Assembly (NCBI RefSeq): GCF_949987535.1
Contig: NC_080077.1
Coordinates: 37,652,561-37,716,560 of the forward strand
Origin: Balaenoptera acutorostrata
Lineage: Eukaryota > Chordata > Mammalia > Artiodactyla > Balaenopteridae
Direction: 5' to 3'
Length of the DNA stretch: 64,000 nucleotides
Every line of letters starts with the position of its first letter. Within the stretch, counting starts at the first letter, position 1. Positions 33,571 through 48,500 of the stretch are shown here, one piece after another. The notes under the pieces are model-generated. The model did not search any database. It saw only the letters and a list, made by a program, of their open reading frames with translations, and had not been told where the DNA came from. A program made the translations under genes and the position numbers.

Positions 33571-36500
33571 GCACACATGCAGTTATTTCGTTATTTCTGT
33601 AATTTTAAAAATAAGATCGATTGCTTTCAAGTTCACAAATATACTTGTTTTCTTGAAGGGGGATGCAAAGGATGTAGAGAAGTTAGTTTCCTTTAGCAGG
33701 GGGCTAGGATATCATTCATATTTGGGTTCTGCGACCGGACTCGAAACTTTAATTTGTACACATTTAGCGACTCTCTCTTTGTCTCTTCTACATCTAAAAT
33801 TCTCAGTCCCTTCAGGGGCATATGCAGATCTGTGGATTTGCACCATCTACTCACTCACCCAGAGAACCGATTTAATCAAATGGAATTGGATATTAGATAA
33901 ATTCCCCCAATTTCACAAATGTGTGAACGCCTTTCAGTGACTCCAGCTTGAGTTTTCCATTTGGGATTTAGCAAGGCAATCTGGATTTCTGAAAAATGTC
34001 TCTTGAAAAGCAGAGCGGCTCAATGGAACATGATTTCTGGTTTCTAATACTTTGAGAGTTGGAGATGTATCATGGCTTAAGCACTGCTCCTCTCACGTCT
34101 TTCCAGGCAGTTGTCTCTATAGGAGGAATATACCTTAAAATGCAAAGTTATGATGCTTCACGAGGCTCTCTTTTTGTGTACTTGTTATTGGCTAATAAGA
34201 ATATAGTCAGGAAGAAATCAATTTATAATTAAGAAATATGGTTAAGTATTTTGAAAAATTCCTTATTATAAGATCTCTCAAAAGAATATTTAATGGTCCA
34301 AAATGCTTAATGCAAGTCTTGTTAATGGCCACATCGGCCTTCCTTTAACCATTAACAATTTGGAAAAATACTTTGAAGAAAAGAAAGGTATAGAATAGAA
34401 GATGTTGCTCTTCCCAAAATGCTGCCTACACCTCACTGTCACTTATGATCACTCACAAGGACATAAACCACACTAGGAAATGTACCTGCCAATTGCCTGA
34501 CCTTCCCTTTTAAAACCTTAACCAGGATTTAAAAGCAGTTCAGTCATCACAAATGACACACAAACTTTTCTCCCATTGTCACTAAAATCCCTCTCTGCCT
34601 CTGTAAATTCAGTTACTAAGTTGAATTTTTCCACTCTGCTTGAGATTGGAAAACTCATTCTGGAAAGTGACAGATTATAAATATTTTAGGCTTGGGAACC
34701 ACATTGTCTCTGTCACAAATACTCAAATCAGCCATTGTAGAAAGCAGCCAAGATAATACATAAGTGAATGAGCATGGCTGTGTTCCATAAAGGCTGTATG
34801 AATGGACACTGAAATGTGAATTTCGTGTAATTTAATTTTCAAATCACAAAATATTGTTCTTCCTTTGATTTTTTTTTTTAACCATTAAAAAAAAAGTGAA
34901 AACCATTCTTAGCATACAGACCGCTCAAAAATAGGCAACCAGCTGAATCTGGCCCATAAACCTTAGTTTGCAGACCTCAGGGACAGAGCACTGATTCCTC
35001 CTCCACTCTGTGTTATCTTAGCACTGGGAAGAAGCAGGGGGTTGGTTTCAACTATCTGATTGTTCACTATGGTTATTTCTTTTCTGAGAGAGGCAAGATT
35101 AATTCAAAGTAATTAACTCTATTAATAGTTTCCATCCTCCTCTTTAGTCGCATTCTCTTTAGCAATAGAAGTCACACACAGTGTTGAAATCAGGTGAATA
35201 CCAATTACTGATGTTTTCTTCTGGGCTTTGTTTTGTTCTTCTCTTCTAGTTCTTGATTTCTCAAATCAAAAGAGAAAAATAAAGAAGGCGGAAACCACTT
35301 GGAAATAAAGCAGTTTGGCCAAGAAAAGAGTGGACTAAAGGGGTTTCCTAACCATGTGGGTTTAATAACCACACACTACAATACTTTAGCCAAGGACCTG
35401 CTTAAGCAGAGATGTGAACAATAAGCTTCTCCCGCACCCTTCCCTTCAAAATGGTTTTTCATCCAAGAAGTTGTCACTGTGTCCCCAACATAATAATTGC
35501 TCTTTGCAAAAAAATTTTATTTGAATTACTGAACTGGGCTTCCTGATCTTTCATAATAAAAATATCCGGTTGAAAGGACACAAAGAAACAATAAGTATAT
35601 CTTACCTTTTTTTATGGTTTTAATTCAGGCCATACAATGTGCTCACCAAAAAGTAGGGGCACTAAAAATATGTTCTGCTTGACATGGGTGCAGAACGGTC
35701 GGAGGGGATGTAGTTACTCATGATTCACTGGAACATGGTAGAACATTCCAAATATGGTTTCATAGGAGCTGATTCTGGGTCTGTTTTCTGTTTGCTTGTT
35801 TTAGATGAAATAGAAATTGTGCTTATTGAGTGTACAGGTGACACCAGCCAAGATGTCAAGTAATACATTGATGTATTACAAGGATGTAGGCAGAAAGGAC
35901 TAAATTTTATATGATTTTGATGAATTGGCAAGTTTTTCATGGAAAATCAAACTATCTACACAATTGGGTATAAAATAAGAACGATCCATTGGGTGCAAAT
36001 GCCAGATGGTGTGACAGACTGTGTGAGAAGATGGCAGGAACGGACCTTGCTTCACAGCAGAACACTATTTCTAATAGAACACAAATATGAACACGATTCC
36101 CTTTAAGTGGTGTTTGAAAAATCAAGCTTAAAGCAGGATGTGTGAGTGGAAATACAGCATATAGACCTGCAAGGAATTTCACTCATCTGTACTGATTCAT
36201 GAGTCATTCCCTCAGCAGGAAATGACCTCAGGATTGAAAAGTTACAGAAGTTTTGGAGAAGATTCAGAACACAAAAGAAAACTATGCAGAAAATAAACTA
36301 TACACAGAAGGTTTAAACATCTATTGTTTAGTCTGGAGGGAAAAAAAGGAATGAGAACTTTGTAATTATTGAGGAAGTGGGAGGTTTGACACACAGCATG
36401 ATTATTAGCTATTCTCCCGTTGCCTGTGTGGGCAGAGAAAGAGAAACTAGGCATTGGGTGTGACCCAGGCGGTGGGTGGGCTGTGAGTCTTGTTAAACCC

Positions 36501-39500
36501 ATGGACAATCATGCAGACATAGAATCTGCTTTCAGGGGGTCTTGACACAGGCTAGTATCTAGATGGCTGAGTTAGTTTTGTGCATGTCTGAGGAAGGCAG
36601 CAGGCTCTGTACCTTCCATCCAGATGCGGTGAGAAAAGTGAGAGGCTGACAGTGTGGATTAGACACTTAAATCATGTATGAACTGTGAGCTAACCAGAGT
36701 TTCCTAAAAGCAAATGAAAACAGGTTGTTCTTTATTCTTCTTTTGCTTCTTCATACCTCCTTCTTCTAAAGGAAACCTAAAAAGTACAACTTCTCCTATG
36801 TCAGAACTTGACAACAGAATCCATCCTTCTTGGATTGTCTAAGGCTGAGAACCGAATGCTGAGAAATTAACTCCTGGGGTTTTTGGAATCTTTTGTTTTG
36901 AAACTAGATATTCTGGCATGAGAAATGTCTGCGACACTGCAGGTCTCTACCCATAAAAAGTTTTTCCTACAAACAGCGGCAATTTAATGGCTCCTCCGGG
37001 TCCCTAAACACTCAATAAACGATAACGTTGACAGGCAGAGCAGTAAAACTGCGCAACTAGAGACTGCTGGTAAATGAAATCAATGAAAGCATGGTAAATG
37101 TTGAGTAATAATTTCATTCTTGAGCCTTAAACACCTTATCACAGGTCTGGAAAAGAGAAGACTATGTGAAAGCCTCTTCTAAGGGGAAAGACCCTCCAGG
37201 TCAAAACCAATAAGAGCATCTAAGACCTCGACTAAGGAATAACTTATACCCTCACAGACTCTCATCTGGCAGCACATGTGAGGGTTGTATGATTCAGAAG
37301 CAGCTGGGTAATCAGCACGAGCCTATATGTGCTTTTGATCTGATTAAAGTTCACACATATTCTTAATTTTCCCAGTAATAGGGAAATACAGAAATGGATT
37401 GTATGTAAAATAGTGATAATGATATCAAGATGTAATTAAGTTTAGGTGGTATCTTTAAAAAATCTTAGTAGTATCAATGACTTTTCGTGTTTTAAATGTT
37501 CTATACATTTAGGACTAGACTGATTTTACTTTTGCTCTTTTATCCTCTGTACATTAACTTATCTATGCTCAAACAATAAATTCAATGAATTTTTTTTGTT
37601 AGCACCTACTATAGAACAGGCATATTTTCAGTTTATACCCAGGGAACAAATGCACTATTACAAAATAATGCATTTTGTGATTCAGCTTTATTTTCCCTCC
37701 ACGATACCCAGGCTGTGCTGTGCTCAGTACGTGAGTGGAGTAGGCAAGTGGTGTTGATGGGCGGTGGATGGCAGGATAGCACACGGAGCCAAGTTCATTT
37801 CTACTGGTCCATGTCCAAACCAGAGGAGCTCTGAGCTGTTATTGTACTTTCATTTACACTCTGATTTCAGAGTTCACAGATCATTTGTCCTATCCACAGT
37901 CATCTATCACATATCTGCTTCTTGGGGGATAGCATTAAGAGTTCTAACCAGTGAACAGATCAACACAAATCCCAATTCGCTTTCATGAACAGTTCACTTC
38001 TGAATGATTTATTTATATAAACAACTTGGGATGGCTACAGTAACACTATTCAATATTGGTTTTCTTTATAGATTTATATGTGAAGAAAAGTGACTCTGGG
38101 CACCGCTGCCTTCTTGGCTGCATCAGATGCTGGTGGCCCCGCCTCTGGAGCCAACGGCAGCAGTGACTAAGCTGTCCTGATTCAATGAACCCAGCGACAC
38201 AAAATTCACTTCATCTGTACCTTAAGGCTTGTGACAGTTGTCTCAACCCTCTCCTCAAATGATTTGAAAGTAGGAGAATTCCTAAAATAACAAAAAAAGA
38301 GAGGTCAGCTCTGAAGACCTAGCTGTCTTAGCAATCGTGCTGTGCTGCCTAGTTTCTCCTCTTACTTGCAAACATCTCCTCTGCACCAGAGCTGGCTTGC
38401 CACCTACACCAACCATGTTTTAAAATGTATTTCACTTCTGCTAGGTTAGATCCAGAAACCATAACCCGACATGGAATTTTTCTAAGTAAAATAGATAACT
38501 ATAGAATAAATAATATAGCATTTGGCAAGGATACAACTGTAATAATTCCATGGTGCACCGTAAATCATTTCCAACGAGTCAAAGGAGCGATAGCTTAATT
38601 TTTCATTTACTAATTAATTGTTTCTATCATAACACTCTTTTTCCCAGCTCAGTTATTTTATAAACAATAGAAAGTCTATCTGAAGGACGTCACATTCGAG
38701 TTTTCCCACTTGGAATTTTAAAAGCCATTTATCTTAGTGAATGTGAGACAAGACAGAAATAGCTAAAGGAAAAAAAAGGTTCAGATGTTTTCAAACTTTA
38801 AAGTTTTAAAACTAAGCATTTTCTCAACATGCAGGAAGCAGTGTTTCTGAAAGTCAGTGCGTTCATTATTTTAGGTTGAAATATACTCACTACTTGTTTA
38901 ATGCTTGATCAAAATGGTGCTATTAGCACGTGTTCTATTTCCTCCCAAAGAAGATACACTTACTTGTTCTTACCAGACAGAACCTTTGCTGTCTATCGAC
39001 AATTTATTTGTGACTCATTCATTGTGTTAAATAATCTACATACCATCTTGTAACTTTAAGATTTAGATCTTTCATTTGGTGCTTTTTGGTTTCCTATACT
39101 GGATTTGGCCACATGACATTATGACTTAATGACATCATTACCATTAAAAATGATATCACCAAGTCCAACTAAGGAAACAGGAACTGAATTAAAAATGTGT
39201 CTTAAATCTTGTGTCCTTGTTGGCTTTCAGCAACAACTGCCATCATTTTCAGGTCAAAAAATTCAACTGAATGTTACTATACTTGATAAGCCACTTGCTA
39301 TTCTCTCTTGAGTGCAGAAGAAATAAAATAAGAGGAATGGCCTAAAGAAACTTCATAAGGGCGAATGGTTATAAAATACGGGCTTCACTATATGGTGTGG
39401 GCTGTAGCATGGCTCTAATACTATCAAGAGGAAGCTAATATAGAGGATATGTTTTTGAATGAATTTGGCTTCATCAGGGATTGTCTCCCAAGACTCTGAT

Positions 39501-42500
39501 GCTCCGGATGGTCACAAATGCATTTGCATCCAGGCTGTATGAAGTAACAGTGGTGAGTTCAGAGGGCCCAAGCATGGCGTCACACCTTGTATATGACTCA
39601 AACATGAGTTGAATTCCTGTGAGTAACCCTCCACCGTACCTGTCTCATGATGAAATATTAGTGAAATCACATAAGAATGATTCAAAAGTGTACACTAATT
39701 AGCACTTTACTTCCACTGCATGTTTTATTTGGCCAAGCTGGTCACATGACTAACTACCTGTCATCCATCAGTTGCACAGGAACACAGTGGGCAGACAGTT
39801 CAGCCTAATGGTTCACGGTTTATGTTAGTTGAGCAAAATCTTTTTTTTTTTTTTTTAAAGTTAATTTCAGGCAAGCTCACGAGGAATACATTTGACCCAT
39901 AAGTCACTATAAGTCACTAGATGGATTCCTGGTTCACAGAGGAAAATCATATTAATTTTTTTTTCAAGGCTTTTTTGGACACCCAGACTTAAAATTTAAC
40001 AAGTAAAGAAGCTCAGAGCTGCAGGCTGCACTGCTCAATTCTGGTGTTCTTATTCTAGGGGGAGCAAGTCATTCAAATATGAACTAAGACATCTTGAATC
40101 TATGCTCTCTACTTACCACCAAATTAGGGAAATCAAATGCTGTGGTTAAACTTCCAAAGTAACCACATAACCCCAGTGTAGAAGAGACATCATTAGATAT
40201 AATAAAACAGACATTCCCCTAATCAAATTACACTAGAGTGCATGCTGGGGAATAGGGAGAAACTATTTATTCAGATTTAATCATGTCATATACAACTACA
40301 AACTTGTAGCACTGCAAATAACCCTGGAAAGAATTTGGCTTCAGTGGGCTCAAACTATTTAGAGTAACTGAACTCCCTCTAGAATGTATTCACACCACAA
40401 TATATAATATAAAGCAGGAAGAAGAGGCACAGTTCTGACTGAAGTGAGGGAGGGTCCCAGAGACTAGATCCCCTCCCACTGAGCCCCAACCAGGGCAGCC
40501 CAAGGAAGCACTAGGGCTCCTGGAAGCACCAAGGGAAGAGCAGTAAATCTGGTTCTAGAGTCTTATTTTTAAACATGATGAAACTGCTATCACTTAGGTG
40601 ACCTTCCCAAGGCTGCCAAGTTCACCCCTAGCAGAACTGGACTACAGCCAACACCTTCTGATTCCCAATCTAACATTCACTCCTCTATACTCATCACTAT
40701 TATTTTGATTTTATCTGATTGTATCACTAAGTCACCCCAACTGGAAGTGAGAGGAACCTCTTTCTCAGGAGTTTTCATCTCACCAGTAATTTTAATGACA
40801 TTTTTATTGTTCAACAGACTCTTTGCCTTAATATATCCCTTAAAAAATCCTAATGAGGGCTTCCCTGGTGGCGCAGTGGTTGAGAATCTGCCTGCTAATG
40901 CAGGGGACACGGGTTCGAGCCCTGGTCTGGGAAGATCCCACATGCCGCGGAGCAACTAGGCCCGTGAGCCACAACTACTGAGCCTGCGCGTCTGGAGCCT
41001 GTGCTCCACAACAAGAGAGGCTGCGACAGTGAGAGGCCTGCGCACCGCGATGAAGAGTGGCCCTCACTTGCCACAACTAGAGAAGGCCCTCGCACAGAAA
41101 TGAAGACCCAACACAGCCAAAAATAAATAAATAAATAAATAAAATTAAATTAAAAAAAAAATCCTAATGATATCCTTTCTAGAACTGTAGCCCTCTTTGT
41201 CTCCTACCTTTTCATTTAAACTTTCTGCCAGCCTTGCATTTAATTCTGTGGGAATAAAAGCATTTCCACCTTTGCAAATGTGCTTGGAATGTTCCAGGCC
41301 CTGTACTGCGTGCTTTACACAGGTTACACATCTCACAACAGCCATGTGAGGTAGGTCTTATTTATTCCAGTATACGGGTAAGAGAATAGAGATAGAGATA
41401 GGTAAATAACTTGTCTCAGGTCACACAAATCAAGAGTGGCTGGATTTAAACCAGTGGGTCTGGTCAATAGCCCAAGCCCATTACACCTACAACACTTCTA
41501 CAGGATTATCAGCCTTTTTTCCTGAGGGCACTCAGAAAAGAGCATAAGATAGGTCATGGCATTTCCCTTTATATAAAGAAGGAAAAACCCCACAAAGTAT
41601 CAATAAAATAACACTTCATACACATTCTGCATTGATATTATGTAAAATAATTTACACAGATTACCTCATAGCAGGCATACTTATGGAATGGCGAATGGAG
41701 TAGCTTCAGGGCAAAAGCAGATTAAAGGGGAAAAAAAAAAAAAGAAAGAAAAAAGAAGATAGTACAATATAAGTACATGAGAAACTCCCTATTCACAGTT
41801 TCAAAACAGCAATTTCAACTATTTGAAGTGCTCCCTGCACACCCCACCAAGATGAGATTTGTTTTTGTTGGGTAGGATGGGCCACAGTCACTTCCAAAGG
41901 GATAAGGAGACCAGGTGGCCTATGGCTGCATATTATTTCACTTCCTGTAGGTTCCCTATAGGCCAGGGAGGACAGGAGACTGTCTGGTTTGCCCCAGGTC
42001 AGCCCAACAGCCAGTGGACATGCTCTCCTGGCCCAGCTTCCTTCTCCTGTTCAGGAGGACGGTAAGGGGCAAGGGGCAGTGCCCAGCACACAGAGCCAGG
42101 CAGCTAAAAGCTAATCATTCCATTGTAGAGAAGCACTCCAGAGGACTGTATGTAGTTAACATGAGTCAACCAAGGAAACACATGCCAGGTAAACGCAATT
42201 CACACAGTCCAACATGGTGGCAGGGCTTCTGCATCCATCCCAGGACATCTGGTACAAAGATCAACTTTTCTAAGAACTCTTAAGATCATCAGCCTTCTCA
42301 CCCCGTTGATCCTACGGCGGCTAACTCGTCTTCCCTCTGATCGACTGCCTGTTATTTCTATGTGAGTTCCACTCGGAAATCAGGCTGCAGGAAGGGAGGA
42401 AGCAAAATGGGGTCCATGTTCCTAGGCTAGCATGCCCTCGCCCAATTTCCACCACAGTCCCGGCCTTCTCTTCTCCCAGGAAGCTAACAGGTAGGGGATC

Positions 42501-45500
42501 AGACTCATCACCTTCCCCAACAATATCCACTGAGGTCATCAGTAGGGGCGGCACTTTACTAGAACTCAGAAAGAAAAGGACAAAGAAGTGCAGGGGATAC
42601 TTATGGTCTTACCCTAGACACTCCATTTAGAAATCATAGGCAAATATTTCCTCATAAGTTACATTATAAAAAGAATTACTAAAAGAGCTTCATCAGCATT
42701 ATAAATTATTCATCTCTTTAAATACATATAGTTTTCTTAAGAAAAAAAAAATTTTTAAGGCATGTAATAAGATTCTACCTAAAAGGAGGCTTAATTCAGA
42801 GACCTGGGACTGACAGTTGCACACTTGGTAACATCTGAGCTCTTCCGGTGGCCTTTCTCCTCTTCAACTTCAGAAGGTACAGAAGGTTGAAGGTAAATCA
42901 TCTGCCTAAGTAACAGTTGCTAGGAATTCAGAAAAACACGACAATCTAGAGGAAAAAACTCCTGTTTCTCGACTTCACTTTCTGAAAGTTTCGTAAACAT
43001 ACGCAACTCGCAATTGCCACTTTCCTCTTCTTCTCTGCATTCTAAGGACCTCTGCCAGGGTAAGAAGGCATGATGCAGAAAGAGATTCCTGAGAGATGGC
43101 TCAGCAAGTGAAAGTCGTGTAAATGATTCAGAAGTGAGATACGCAGGGGCTGAGATAGATTCAAATGCATTAGGTGCCCTATACTCTGTAACTCTCCCTG
43201 GTGGTGAACACTCTTTCAGGAACAGAGACGTGGTCTTTGGCTGAAGCGCACCCACAGTGGGGCCCTGGGGAGGAAGGGAGCGGCTCGGCAGCCGGCAGGG
43301 CCCTGGGGGCAGCGCTTACCCGATGGAGTGAGACCTGCAGCCGCAGCAGCACAGGAGAGAAGAACAGGAGCAGGGTTAGTACATCAGGACGCAAGGAAGC
43401 GGCCTCGCTGCCCGCTGTCCCCTCTTTCAAGAGCCCCAAGGAAAAGATGAGGGGGCCCCATTTTTACTCTTTCTGAGTACACTGACTTTTTAATGTCTTC
43501 ACAATTACTTTACCAACCTATGGTACGTGTGCTTCTCACTATTTTTCTCATGGATATATAGAGGTGGCTGGATGCTCTAATAAAGTTACATGCCTCCTCC
43601 AAAGATTTCCTCTCCACTAGATCACATGCAGTTTGAACAAATTCACCAAGAAGTCCCAAGAAGATGGCAACATTATTAACATAAAAGTGATTCTAATAGC
43701 TTGCGTTTCTTCAGAGTGCTTTCATAAATGTGACCTTATTTTACCTTCAGAGAAAACAGTCTAGTTAGGTAGCTATTAACCACGTTACCTGACAGGTGGA
43801 GAAGGAGGCAGAGCAATTCCGTGACCAGCCTAAGGGGCCTTCACTTAGTGGCAATCAGGAGAAAACGAGAACCTTAGCTCAGGAAATATTATTTATTTTT
43901 ATAAAACATCTAAATTAAATCCTAACATAGCACTTTTCATCCAGTTATTAAAAGGCCCAAATTCTAGGTTTTCAAAACCTGTAAGCATTAACTTTTAATT
44001 ATTTTAAAGAAAAACTGAGAGGGGATTCCCTGGCGGCCCAGTGGTTAGGACTCTGAGCTCTCACTGCCAAGGGCCCGAGTTCGATCCCTGTTCGGGAAAC
44101 TAGGATCCCATAAGCCTCGCAGTGCAGCCAACAACAACAACAACAAAAAACAGCAACAAAAAACCCCCACAAAACTGAGAGGTACTGTTTTTCTTCTCAG
44201 GTATCTGAATTTTTCTGGCAATCTTTTTGAAGAAGTTCAGAAATTTGTTCCCAGAATTCACAAAAGAATTTTATGGTATAACTAACAAAATATAAAATAA
44301 TATGATACTTTCAAACTGAAAAGGGGTTCAAAGTAAAATGCCTGTGATAAAATTTTAAAATTTCCCCACTATCATTTTATAAACTGGCAAATTAATTTGA
44401 ACGAAAAATTTAAAACTTACTAATTGTTCTCTTTTGAGAATCGTTATTATATTAAACTTAAGTACTTTTCAAATATGACTTTTACATATATTACTTGTTC
44501 CAGTATAAAAGTAACAATTCTTTGTAAAACTTTTTGCTTTCACAGGAAGTTATCCTCATTTATTTCAAATGTTAGATATCATAGTTTGAGAAAAATATAG
44601 GCCTGAAAATATAGGTCTACAAAATATTACAGGCCCATATTTGAATGTGGACTACATTTCCCAATATTTTTAGCCACAGTTTTTAATGGAAGTTTTGTAT
44701 CCTCTACACAGAGCAATAGTTAATGAAAAGTTTGGAACTCCTGGGAAACAGGTTATCCGTTATGCTAAAACAAAGCCACATTGAAACAGGAGGAAAGGCA
44801 GTCAACACAACCTTGATATTATGCCCAGTTCATGTAGGAACATGAGTATGTCAACATGCTGCATGTGTGAAACACGGTCTTCGTTCTTTACAACTTATGA
44901 AACACACTGCACTCCTGTTCACCGACTCTCCCTAATTTCCGTCCTGTGGGGTCACCTTGTAACTGAGACAGTCACTTAGTAAAGGTAAAAACTGGCATTT
45001 ATTGAGTGTTTAATACATAGCAGGCTCTCTTTTGCTACTTGAATATAAACTGAAGACGTTGTTACTCTTTTCCCCATTTATAACTGAGAACAGCCACAGA
45101 TTCCTAGACGCCACCCAAGACCTACTGAGGTGCAATCTTGGAGAGAGAGGTGGAATCTGAGAATATGCATTTATCAAGCTTCAGAGGTGTCTGTAAGGTC
45201 TGCTACCATTAGAGAAACACTATTCTAGTTGGCAGTATTATGCCACTGAATCCCAGTGTTCAAGTGAAAGGTTTCAACTAAGTATGTGGAGAACAAACTT
45301 TATAAACATGACAAAATATATTTTCTTGGATATAACTGGTGATAAGGTCTTTCCTGTTTTAAGGAATTATTTAATTAGTTTAGATAAATGTTTTAATGCC
45401 ATTGAAATGACTGCAAATTTTTATATAATAAAGTTAGGGTTAATTCATAATCCAGAATATTTACCATTCATCACACACTGCCTCTGAAGAATTTTAACTG

Positions 45501-48500
45501 CTTTTTGTTATTGCTTTATTAGCAAAAATGAAGATAAAGCAATGTACTCAGATTCATGCACATGTACTTACTTAACTCTAGCCTCATGAATGCCAAGTTG
45601 TTAAGATGATGCATGAATATTGGGAACAATCCAGTAATTTTTGACGTCAAAAAATAACTTAAACACAAAGATATAAATATTTGCCTCTAGGTATCAAAGC
45701 TGCAGGGTAACAAAGAAAGCAATAGTTTAAGAATCCAATAAAATAATACACACATATTTTTTAAAAAGAAGAAATATAAAATGTACTTGAGAAGTTTTTA
45801 AAAAGTGAATTTGATTTCTAGAGAGAAAAATGACATTGATTTAAAAAGAAAAATCTCCTAAGCATATCAGCCAAATTCAAAATAAACTATGATAGGTACT
45901 TAAACAAGCAAAAAAATGAGAGTAACAACTCTATGTAAGATAGCTTCCTAGTACGTAATATGAAAAATAAAAATGGTCAATACTACATTGTTTTTCTGGT
46001 GCCTGTAGTGAGGTCATTTGGTTCTCAGTTCAAAATCTTGATATTCACCCTAATTTTATATAACAAATACAGAAAATAACCAAAATGAGCAAAGGGACTG
46101 GTTTAAAAATTTTGCTACAGCTATGCACTGGAAGATAATACAGCCATTAAAAATGAAGATGTAAGGACTTCTCTGGTGGTGCTGTGGTTTGGAGTCCGCC
46201 TGCCAATGCAGCGGACATGGGTTCGATCCCTGCTCCGGGAGGATCCTACGTGCCGCGGAGCAACTGGGCCCATGAGCCACAACTACTGAGCCTTTGAGCC
46301 TCGAGCCCATGCTCTGCAGCAGGAGAGGCCACCGGATTGAGAAACCTGAGCACCGCAACGAGAAGTGGCCCCTGCTCTCCGCAACTAGAGAAGGCCTGCG
46401 CACAGTAACAAAGACCCAATGCAGACAAAAATAAATAAATAAATATTTTTTTTAAAATGAAGATGTAATAAACATTTATTAACATATTCACAATATATTG
46501 CTAAAGTAAAGAAAGAATACTACCAGGAGCACACACTATATGGTACCTTTTTAGAATAAGAGAATAAATATCTATGCATTTAGCATAGAAAAAATACATG
46601 TACTAGTTGGAATATATACAAAAATGTAACCAAGAATAGTTTATCAGAGAATATTCCACTGACGGCATATTTTAACTTATTGTTTAAATTACAGTGATTA
46701 AAATTCAGTGTGTGCTGCATTCTTTTGAAATCTCTCCTTATTACTGGTGATTAAAGGCACCCTCTATCTTCTATTTCTACTAGGTAGGGTCCTAGTGGAA
46801 AAGGCATCTCTGGGACCAGGCCCACTAAGCTGACCTTCAGGCAGAAAATGTCCCAATATAAAAATGTATCTCAGTCACCAATACTATCAGCCACATAAAA
46901 TTTTAATCCAAATTAAAAAAAAAGAATGTGTTAGGAAGACCAGTTGAGATAGATATATATATCTCTAATGCTCCCCTTCTCTCGGAAAGCCAAAGGCTTA
47001 GCCCCATTCCCGTGGTTCTTTCCCACAGTACCTCATGTCTCCAAACTTCTTGCTGATGGCCGTCCCAACGTTGCTGAAAGCTGCAGTTGCCTTCTGCCCT
47101 GCGTGACTCAGAGTTTCATGTGTTTTCTTGTAGCTAGAAATAAAACAAAAAATAAAACAGAGAAAGATAATAATAATATCATGATTTCCCATAAAACATT
47201 CATCGTACTTCTCTCTCCTGACTTTGAAAATTCCCTTTCCAAGACAGATTTAGGAAGATGATCCACAGAAGTAATTGTTTCTATTCATTGTTTGGGGAGG
47301 ATGGGTTGGTGGCAGCTCATCAGAGGGAAACTCAGACCATTAAATCTGAATTCAGGAAAAATATACATATATAAGTCCAGATCTGAATGTGCAGATCTTT
47401 AATCACAAATAGTGGAACTGCTCTGAGAGTAGAGAGTTATTCTTAAAGAGATGTATTAACTCTAAGAAGTGACGACGAAAGCTCTAGCCATCAACGGTAA
47501 CACAAATTAGAAAATGTATATTTCAAAGGGAAATTTAAGCTTTTACTGCTTATGTGGGTAAAAGTAACCATAAAATGGCAAAATAGAACTAGTTACTTAA
47601 TTTTCGAATACTTAGAGCTGGGAATAAGAAGGGTGCATAATCTTAATATAGTTACTTTTTTCAAAACAGTTTTAGGAATATAGTACTGCAATGATCTGTT
47701 CACAAGCCTATGTCCCCACAAGGCTGACTCCCTGAGGGCAAGGAAGCCATTCATCTTTGTGTCCCCAGTATGTGGCAGAGGGATACAGGGGAAACTTAAT
47801 AAATACTAGAGGAATGAATCAATGATCAAAGAGCTCCTCTGTGGCTGTGAACTGGGAGTCATGGCAGTAAGAACAATGCAGTGTGATGGATTATAGAGAG
47901 AGAATGGACGGACTTGACAGGAGGTTATAAGTGACAAATGGAACAAGACGAAAAAATTGGCTTAAGGTTTTGAGCATGGTGACAGGAAAGGCAGTGGTGT
48001 ATCCACTGGGCTAGGAAATTTCTAAGCGTTAATTAATAAAGTAGAAAACAAAAGGCACCTAACCTGAGGGAATAAAAAGAAATCAGCCGAAAATTTCGTA
48101 TACCATTTCACAGTATATGTAAGTCAAGTCATTATGCTATACAGCTTAAACTTATACAGTGCTGCATGTATTATATTTAATTTAATATATCTCAATAAAA
48201 CTGAAACAAACCAAACCAAAAAATTTTCAACTGATTTTTAAAAAATAAATGAATTCTTTTTTTTTAAACATCTTTATTGGAGTATAATTGCTTTACAATG
48301 GTTAGTTTCTGCTTTATAACAAAGTGAATCAGCTCTACATATACATATATCTCCATATCTCCTCCCTCTTGTGTCTCCCTCCCACCCTCCCTATCCCACC
48401 CCTCTAGGTGGTCACAAAGCACCGAGCTGATCTCCCTGTGCTATGCGGCTGCTATGTGGCTGCTTCCCACTATAAACTAATTCTTATAATGCACATACCA

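Noticed and set aside
33314..33940. 208-codon + strand frame over the TPD52L1 last exon
   Set aside because: It is antisense to a certain exon in CpG-rich DNA, and the remainder has no recognised similarity.
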